A DNA stretch of 64,000 bases, taken from Arenimonas sp. SCN 70-307. GTDB lineage: Bacteria > Pseudomonadota > Gammaproteobacteria > Xanthomonadales > Xanthomonadaceae. The notes beneath the pieces are model-generated. The model made no database searches. It saw nothing but the letters and a program-made list of their open reading frames with translations, and was not told the origin of the DNA. Made by a program: the position numbers and the translations under genes. The DNA lies in NCBI RefSeq assembly GCF_001724815.1, contig NZ_MEDO01000002.1:1-64000 (forward strand), read 5' to 3'. Position 1 is the stretch's first letter. Every line of letters starts with the position of its first letter. Of this stretch, positions 59,113 to 64,000 are shown piece after piece.

Positions 59113-59904
59113 TCAGACGCCTTCGATGCCGGTCATGCCCAGGATGTTGTAGCCGGCGTCGACGTAGGTGATCTCGCCGGTGACGCCCGCCGCCATGTCC
59201 GAGCACAGGAAGGCGGCGACGTTGCCCACGTCCTCGATGGTGACGCTGCGGCGCAGCGGCGCGTACTGCTCGACGTGGCCGAGCATCTTGCGGAAGTTGG
59301 CGATGCCCGCCGCGGCCAGGGTCTTGATCGGGCCGGCCGAAATCGCGTTCACGCGGGTGCCCTCCGGGCCGAGGTTGAGCGCCAGGTAGCGCACGTTGGC
59401 CTCGAGGCTGGCCTTGGCCACGCCCATCACGTTGTAGTTCACCAGCGCGCGCTCGGCGCCCAGGTAGCTCAGCGTGAGGATGCTGCCGTGGCGGCCCTTC
59501 ATCATCGGGCGCGCGGCCTTGGCCAGCGCGGCCAGGCTGTAGCTGGAGATGTCGTGGGCGATGCGGAAGTTCTCGCGGGTCAGGCCCTGCAGGTACTCGC
59601 CCTCGATCGCCTCGCGCGGGGCATAGCCCACCGAGTGCACCAGCACGTCCAGGCCGTCCCAGCGCTTGCCCAGCTCGGCGAACACGCTGTCGATCTGTGC
59701 GTCATCGGCCACGTCCAGCGGCAGCACGATGTCCGAGCCGCACTCGCTGGCGGCTTCCTCGACGCGCGATTTGAGCTTGTCGTTCTGGTAGGTGAAGGCC
59801 AGCTCCGCGCCCTCGCGATGCATGGCCTCGGCGATGCCGGTGGCGATGGAGCGCTGGCTGGCGATACCCACGATCAGGGCACGCTTGCCCGTCAAAAGTC
59901 CCAT
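59113..59904 (-). CDS. fabI: Enoyl-[acyl-carrier-protein] reductase (NADH), FabI
   Basis: Short-chain dehydrogenase that completes each fatty-acid elongation cycle; 263 residues. Gly-rich NADH site [17 protein letters not shown], active-site Tyr-x6-Lys in [20 protein letters not shown] with the upstream Tyr in [11 protein letters not shown], and [13 protein letters not shown] (substrate loop). AGGAGG sits 6 nt before the ATG. FabI type, the triclosan/isoniazid-class target, not FabV. Confidence 0.97.
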   Translation of the reverse strand: MGLLTGKRALIVGIASQRSIATGIAEAMHREGAELAFTYQNDKLKSRVEEAASECGSDIVLPLDVADDAQIDSVFAELGKRWDGLDVLVHSVGYAPREAIEGEYLQGLTRENFRIAHDISSYSLAALAKAARPMMKGRHGSILTLSYLGAERALVNYNVMGVAKASLEANVRYLALNLGPEGTRVNAISAGPIKTLAAAGIANFRKMLGHVEQYAPLRRSVTIEDVGNVAAFLCSDMAAGVTGEITYVDAGYNILGMTGIEGV

Positions 59905-59989
59905 GTCTTCCTCCTGGTGCCACCGCGTCGGCGGTGGGAACGCCCTAGTTTCGCCCGCAAGCGGCCATACCGCCAAGCATGGAGCCGGC

Positions 59990-61201
59990 TCAGGGGTCGA
60001 CGCGCAGTTCCTGGCCCGGGCGCAGCACCGAGCGGCCGTCGAGCCCGTTGAGCCGGAACAGCTCGCGCAGCGGCACGTCGTAGCGGCGGGCGATGGCCGA
60101 AAGGGTGTCGCCGCGGCGCACCACGTGGCGCCGGCCCTCGGGCTCCGCGGCCCCGGCCTCGCCCGCGGTCGTGTCGCCGGCATCCGCCCCGGCGGCGCCA
60201 TCGAAGCGGCCCGCCGCGAGCAGGGTCGCCGGCGTGCCCGGCACCAGCACCTCGCGCGGCACGCCGGCGACGATGCGGCCCTGGCGGTAGGCGGGGTTGA
60301 GGCGGCGCAGCGTGGACGCCTCGGTGCGCAGCGCGACGGCTGCCTGGTCGAGGGTGCTTGCGCCCGGCGGCAATTCGACGCGCACCAGCGGCACGAAGCG
60401 CGCCTCCAGCGGCAGCTGCAGGTTCGCCGCCTCGGGCTTGCTGACCAGGCACGAAAGCGCGCGCAGCTTGGCGATGTATTCGTAGGTGACGTGCGGCAGC
60501 CCCGCTGGCTGGCGACGCTCACCGGAGGCACGCCGGTGCGCGGCGGCCTTGAATGCGCGTTCGATGCGGTACTCGCCGGCGTTGTAGGCCATGGCCATGG
60601 CGCGCCAGTCGCCGTCGAAGCGTTCCGACAGCGCCTCGAGGTAGTCGAGCGCGGCGTCGGTGGAAGCCACCGGCGACAGCCGCCCGTCGTAACCGGGCAC
60701 CACGCTGATGCCGTGGTTGCGCGCCGTGCTGGCGATCATCTGCCACATGCCGGCCGGGCCGCCGGGGCCCAGCGCCTCGGGCCGGTACCAGCTTTCGACG
60801 ATGGGCACGAACACCATTTCGCCGGGCAGGCCGCGGCGCTCGACTTCGGCGGCCACGTAGGCCATCAGCGGCAGTGTCTGCTCGATCTGGCGGGCGAAAG
60901 TGGCCGGGTGGCCGGCATAACGCTTGCGCCAGCGGCGGTTGGCTTCGCCGTTGATGCAGGCCGGCTGGTTCAGGCGCGCAGTGATGGAGGCGAAGAGCTC
61001 GGCGCCGGTGTCGATCGGGTCGGGCGCCACCTCCGGTTCCGGCACCGCCGGTGCCTCGACCGGCGCGGGCCGGGGCTTGGCGGCGGACGGGGCGGGCGGC
61101 GCCGGCTCGGGCGGCGCCTGCGCCGGCTCTGGGCGCACGGGCACCTGGCACGCAGCGAGCAGCAGCAGGGTCGGCCACAGGGCCAGGCGCAGGGTCTTCA
61201 T
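59990..61201 (-). CDS. mltD: Membrane-bound lytic murein transglycosylase D-like, with LysM
   Basis: A 403-residue outer-membrane lipoprotein (lipobox LLLLAAC) with a Pro/Ala linker to about residue 60, then an SLT domain with catalytic Glu in [10 protein letters not shown] and [22 protein letters not shown], and one C-terminal LysM ([28 protein letters not shown]). E. coli MltD has two LysM repeats. The ATG overlaps the gloB stop (ATGA); gloB-mltD adjacency is common in gammaproteobacteria. Confidence 0.93.
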   Translation of the reverse strand: MKTLRLALWPTLLLLAACQVPVRPEPAQAPPEPAPPAPSAAKPRPAPVEAPAVPEPEVAPDPIDTGAELFASITARLNQPACINGEANRRWRKRYAGHPATFARQIEQTLPLMAYVAAEVERRGLPGEMVFVPIVESWYRPEALGPGGPAGMWQMIASTARNHGISVVPGYDGRLSPVASTDAALDYLEALSERFDGDWRAMAMAYNAGEYRIERAFKAAAHRRASGERRQPAGLPHVTYEYIAKLRALSCLVSKPEAANLQLPLEARFVPLVRVELPPGASTLDQAAVALRTEASTLRRLNPAYRQGRIVAGVPREVLVPGTPATLLAAGRFDGAAGADAGDTTAGEAGAAEPEGRRHVVRRGDTLSAIARRYDVPLRELFRLNGLDGRSVLRPGQELRVDP

Positions 61202-61968
61202 CCGCTGAATCCATCCTTCCAGGCGCGCAGGGCGGCGAAGGCCTCGACGCGGTCGCGGGGTTCGCTCCCCAGATGCCGCGCAATCGCCGCGCGCACGCCC
61301 GGCGCATCCACGCGCAGGAAGGGGTTGCAGGCCAGTTCGCTGGCCAGGGTCGTGGGCAGGCTGGGTTCGCCGCGGGCGCGCTGCGCGTCGACTTCGGCCA
61401 GGCGGGCGTCGCGCGCCGGGTTGTCGGGCTCGGCGGCGCGCGCGAAGCGGCCGTTGGACTGGGTGTATTCGTGGGTGCAGCAGACCACGGTGTCGCCGGG
61501 CAGGGCGGCGAGCCGGTCGAGCGAGGCCAGCATCTGCGCCGGCGTGCCCTCGAACAGGCGCCCGCAGCCGAGGCTGAAGAGCGTATCGCCGCAAAACAGC
61601 ACGCCGCCGCCGTGGAAGGCCAGGTGGCTGCGCGTGTGGCCCGGCACCGCCATCACGTCGAAGCCGAGGCCCAGCGCCGGTACCCCGACCCGGTCGCCCT
61701 CGCCGACCCGGGTCGCCGCGGCCGGGATGCGCGGGTCGTCCGGGCCGAAGCAGGGCACGGGGAAACGCGCGAGCAGCGCATCGACGCCGCCGACGTGGTC
61801 GGGATGATGGTGGGTGATCAGCACCGCCACCGGCCGCAGGCCGCGCGCGGCGGCCTCGAACACGGGCGCCGCGTCGCCCGGGTCGACCACCACGCAGGCG
61901 CCGTCGCCGCCGGCCAGGAGCCAGATGTAGTTGTCCTGGAAGGCAGGCAGCGCGATCGTGCGGAGCAA
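61198..61968 (-). CDS. gloB: Hydroxyacylglutathione hydrolase (glyoxalase II)
   Basis: Metallo-beta-lactamase-fold hydrolase converting S-lactoylglutathione to lactate and glutathione; 256 residues. Metal motif T-H-x-H-x-D-H in [12 protein letters not shown], then [33 protein letters not shown], and a C-terminal substrate domain ([14 protein letters not shown]). I chose the TTG at 61968 ([18 protein letters not shown]) because the conserved N-terminus starts there; upstream in-frame sequence runs into the divergent gene. The neighbour yafS begins 42 bp away. Confidence 0.93.
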   Translation of the reverse strand: MLRTIALPAFQDNYIWLLAGGDGACVVVDPGDAAPVFEAAARGLRPVAVLITHHHPDHVGGVDALLARFPVPCFGPDDPRIPAAATRVGEGDRVGVPALGLGFDVMAVPGHTRSHLAFHGGGVLFCGDTLFSLGCGRLFEGTPAQMLASLDRLAALPGDTVVCCTHEYTQSNGRFARAAEPDNPARDARLAEVDAQRARGEPSLPTTLASELACNPFLRVDAPGVRAAIARHLGSEPRDRVEAFAALRAWKDGFSG

Positions 61969-61997
61969 ACGGGGTGACCTGGACGGCGCCGATGGCG

Positions 61998-62004
61998 CAG
62001 AATC
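61998..62004. promoter_or_regulatory. Overlapping -10 sequences between gloB and yafS-like gene
   Basis: CAGAATC gives CAGAAT on the plus strand, 7 nt before the methyltransferase ATG, and GATTCT on the minus strand, 30 nt before the gloB TTG. Same layout as the mutS/cinA and DUF4139/PCuAC pairs. Confidence 0.4.
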
Positions 62005-62010
62005 GCGACC

Positions 62011-62703
62011 ATGCCCGCGGCCCAAGCCCCCCGTCAACCCGACCGCCCCGCCGAGGCCTGGCTGCGCCGCGAGGGCTCGCTGGACCTGCTGCGCGAGATC
62101 CAGCGCCAGGCCATTCCCGAGCTCACCCGCGTGTTCGGCCACAGCGGCCTCTACCTGCGGCCCTGCGCGGCCCTGCCCGAGACCCTCTCGGGCAACATGC
62201 TGGCCCAGGTGCTCAGCCTGCACCGCACCGCCGGCCGCCTCGGCGGAGCCCTCGACTGCGAGGACGCGGCCCTGCCGGTGGCCAGCGGCAGCCTGTCGCT
62301 GGCCTACGCCCTGTGCGTGCTCGAGACCTCGCCGCGCCCCGAGGCCCTGGTGGGCGAACTGGCGCGCGTGCTCAAGCCGGGCGGGGTGGCGCTGCTGATC
62401 ACGCTCAATCCCTGGGGGCTGGCGCGCCTGCGATGGTCCTTCCAGGGCCTGGAACCGGTCGACCCGGCGCTGCTTTCGCAGTGGCTGGCCGGCCGCGGCC
62501 TGGAGATCGAGCGCCAGCGCTGGCTGGGACCGATGTGGTCGCCGCCGCGCGCCACCGACCTGCAGGAAGCCCGCGCCGGCGGCCTGCTGGCCGGCCTGCG
62601 GGCCGGGCACCTGGTCGTGGCGCGCCGCCGCGAGGCCGGCCTGACGCCGCTGCGCGCCGGCAAGCCCGCCATGGCCCTGACGCCGGGGATGAGCGCCGGA
62701 TGA
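62011..62703 (+). CDS. Methyltransferase-domain protein, YafS-like
   Basis: A 230-residue protein related to class I SAM-dependent methyltransferases. The post-I part is recognisable ([49 protein letters not shown], about 90-140), but the Gly-rich SAM loop at the N-terminus is poorly conserved ([14 protein letters not shown]). Position between gloB and rnhA equals E. coli yafS. Function unproven. The stop overlaps the rnhA ATG (ATGA). Confidence 0.85.
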   Translation: MPAAQAPRQPDRPAEAWLRREGSLDLLREIQRQAIPELTRVFGHSGLYLRPCAALPETLSGNMLAQVLSLHRTAGRLGGALDCEDAALPVASGSLSLAYALCVLETSPRPEALVGELARVLKPGGVALLITLNPWGLARLRWSFQGLEPVDPALLSQWLAGRGLEIERQRWLGPMWSPPRATDLQEARAGGLLAGLRAGHLVVARRREAGLTPLRAGKPAMALTPGMSAG

Positions 62704-63149
62704 CGCCCGCGCGCAAGAAGGTCGAGATCCACACCGACGGCGCCTGCCTGGGGAATCCCGGGCCGGGCGGCTGGGCGGCCCTGCTGCGCCACGGCGGCCA
62801 CGAGCGCGAGCTCGCCGGCGGCGAGGCGGCCACCACCAACAACCGCATGGAAATGATGGCGGCGATCATGGCGCTCGAAGCGCTCAAGTCGCCCTGCGAG
62901 GTCGACCTGTCCACCGACTCGCAGTACGTGCAAAAGGGCATCGGCGAATGGTTGCCGGGCTGGATCCGCCGCGGCTGGAAGACCGCCGGCGGCCAGCCGG
63001 TGAAGAACCAGGACCTGTGGATGCGCCTGCACGCCGCGGCCCAGCGGCACACGGTGCGCTGGCACTGGGTCAAGGGCCATGCCGGCCATGCCGAGAACGA
63101 ACGCGTGGACCAGCTGGCCCGCGCCGAAGCCGAGAAGATCAGGGGATGA
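62700..63149 (+). CDS. rnhA: Ribonuclease HI
   Basis: Degrades RNA in RNA-DNA hybrids; 149 residues. The four carboxylates are in [13 protein letters not shown] (Asp), [10 protein letters not shown] (Glu), LSTDSQYV (Asp) and NERVDQLAR (Asp), with the His loop [11 protein letters not shown]. Overlaps the preceding methyltransferase and the following dnaQ by ATGA. Confidence 0.97.
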   Translation: MTPARKKVEIHTDGACLGNPGPGGWAALLRHGGHERELAGGEAATTNNRMEMMAAIMALEALKSPCEVDLSTDSQYVQKGIGEWLPGWIRRGWKTAGGQPVKNQDLWMRLHAAAQRHTVRWHWVKGHAGHAENERVDQLARAEAEKIRG

Positions 63150-63880
63150 TGCCGCGCATGCGCCAGGTCGTGCTTGATACCGAAACCACCGGCCTGTCCT
63201 GGGAGAAGGGCAACCGCATCGTCGAGGTGGGCTGCATCGAGCTGCTCGAGCGCCGGCCCACGGGCCGGCACTTCCATCGCTACTTCAACCCCGGCCGCGA
63301 GATGGAGGCCGGCGCGCAGGAAGTCACCGGCCTGACCCTCGACTTCCTGCGCGACAAGCCGCGTTTCGAAACCGCGATCGACGAGTTCCTGGACTTCATC
63401 CGCGACGCCGAGCTCATCATCCACAACGCCAGCTTCGACGTCGGTTTCCTCGACTACGAACTCTCGCTGGCCGGCGCGCACTTCGGGCGCATCACCGACC
63501 ACGCCAGCGTGCTCGACACCCTGGCCATGGCGCGCGAGCGCTACCCGGGCCAGCGCAACTCGCTCGACGCGCTCTGCCGCCGCCTGGGCGTGGACAACGC
63601 CCACCGCAAGCTGCACGGCGCGCTGCTCGACGCCGAGCTGCTGGCCGAGGTCTACCTGGGCATGACCTCGGGCCAGGCCGACCTGGGCCTGGTGTCGCGG
63701 CTCGAGCCCGAGGCCAGCGCCGGCCCCGCCACCGGCCTGGCCGGCGCGACGGCCACGGCGCCGCGCCGGGTCCTGCGCGCCAGCGAGGCCGAAATCGCCG
63801 CGCACGAAGCGCGCCTGCGCAAGATCGCCGGCAAGGCCGGCCGGGTGCTGTGGCCGCTGCCCGAAGCCGCCGACAGCTGA
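63146..63880 (+). CDS. dnaQ: DNA polymerase III epsilon subunit
   Basis: 3'-5' proofreading exonuclease, 244 residues. Exo [13 protein letters not shown], Exo [16 protein letters not shown], Exo III epsilon [21 protein letters not shown] (DEDDh His). A clamp-binding-like QADLGL follows near residue 177, in the position of E. coli QTSMAF, then an Ala-rich linker and the alpha-binding tail. Two consecutive ATGs (63146, 63149) are available; the first overlaps the rnhA stop. gloB/yafS-rnhA-dnaQ is the E. coli order. Confidence 0.96.
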   Translation: MMPRMRQVVLDTETTGLSWEKGNRIVEVGCIELLERRPTGRHFHRYFNPGREMEAGAQEVTGLTLDFLRDKPRFETAIDEFLDFIRDAELIIHNASFDVGFLDYELSLAGAHFGRITDHASVLDTLAMARERYPGQRNSLDALCRRLGVDNAHRKLHGALLDAELLAEVYLGMTSGQADLGLVSRLEPEASAGPATGLAGATATAPRRVLRASEAEIAAHEARLRKIAGKAGRVLWPLPEAADS

Positions 63881-63927
63881 GCCGGCTTGGTGGATAATCG
63901 CCCCGAGCCCCTGCCGCCGAGGTCGCC

Positions 63928-64000
63928 TTGAACGCCACCGTCCTGCTCACCTCGGTCGACATCCAGATCCCTGGCTACCGCATCCTGCGGCCGATCGGCG
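63928..64000 (+). CDS. Probable serine/threonine protein kinase, 5' end only
   Basis: The window ends 24 codons into an open frame starting with TTG (63928), with GAGG 6 nt upstream. The translation NATVLLTSVDIQIPGYRILRPIG ends in GYRILRPIG, which matches the beginning of Hanks-type kinase domains (G-Y-x-I-x-x-x-[IL]-G before the Gly-rich loop). GATAAT near 63892-63897 could be its -10. The assignment rests on this short stretch. Confidence 0.5.
   Translation, partial: MNATVLLTSVDIQIPGYRILRPIG

Overview
The window is a gene-dense, GC-rich (roughly 70% by eye) chromosomal segment of a gammaproteobacterium. Gene order and protein sequences fit the Lysobacterales (Xanthomonadales: Xanthomonadaceae or Rhodanobacteraceae-like). 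Supporting points are a lexA-recA-recX locus with a xanthomonad-type LexA palindrome, a second lexA heading an imuA-imuB-dnaE2 mutagenesis cassette, the ffh-rpsP-rimM-trmD-rplS, alaS-csrA-tRNA and tig-clpP-clpX-lon-hupB-ppiD blocks, and gloB/yafS-rnhA-dnaQ. I see no prophage, insertion sequence, CRISPR array or replication origin. This is core genome, and no intergenic gap exceeds about 210 bp.

Layout. 1-5.5 kb: minus-strand operon crotonase-rsxC-rsxD-rsxG-rsxE-nth (electron transport complex without local rsxA or rsxB); nth ends inside a 69-bp palindrome. 5.6-8 kb: FKBP isomerase, then DUF1289-nudL-sseA. 8-11.6 kb: small lipoprotein, enoyl-CoA isomerase-like crotonase and DUF4139 protein (minus) divergent from a PCuAC copper chaperone; thioesterase. 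11.5-14.4 kb: uvrA. 14.6-23.8 kb: rplU-rpmA, obgE, rpsT (minus), murJ-ribF-ileS-lspA-ispH. 23.8-31.1 kb: tRNA-Thr, an unknown secreted protein, an SRAP protein, and the SOS cassette lexA-imuA-imuB-dnaE2. 31.3-37.6 kb: radA, a CcsA-like membrane protein, ffh, rpsP-rimM-trmD-rplS, hslR. 37.6-40.7 kb: Lrp regulator with a divergent methionine gamma-lyase-like enzyme, and an exported amidohydrolase. 40.7-46.2 kb: mutS, cinA, lexA-recA-recX. 46.3-50.4 kb: alaS, csrA and seven tRNA genes. 50.5-59 kb: tig, clpP, clpX (broken), lon, hupB, tRNA-Val, tRNA-Asp, ppiD. 59.1-64 kb: fabI, mltD, gloB, yafS-like, rnhA, dnaQ and the start of a probable Ser/Thr kinase.

Functional themes. Between 24.7 and 46.2 kb, DNA repair and damage-response genes are concentrated (SRAP, dnaE2, imuB, imuA, two lexA genes, radA, mutS, recA, recX; uvrA lies a little upstream). 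The two LexA proteins have different recognition helices and different palindromes at their own starts, so two separate SOS circuits are likely. The rest is translation, protein quality control (trigger factor, ClpP, ClpX, Lon, PpiD) and envelope biogenesis.

Most notable sequence-level observations: (1) clpX has lost about 82 bp including the pore-2 region and is out of frame; (2) the last 19 codons of nth plus its stop are supplied entirely by a 69-bp palindrome; (3) many genes have a TAnnnT-like hexamer only 5-8 nt before an ATG with no Shine-Dalgarno, suggesting leaderless mRNAs, and three divergent gene pairs 38-42 bp apart share one symmetric -10; (4) a LexA operator overlaps the lexA start codon.
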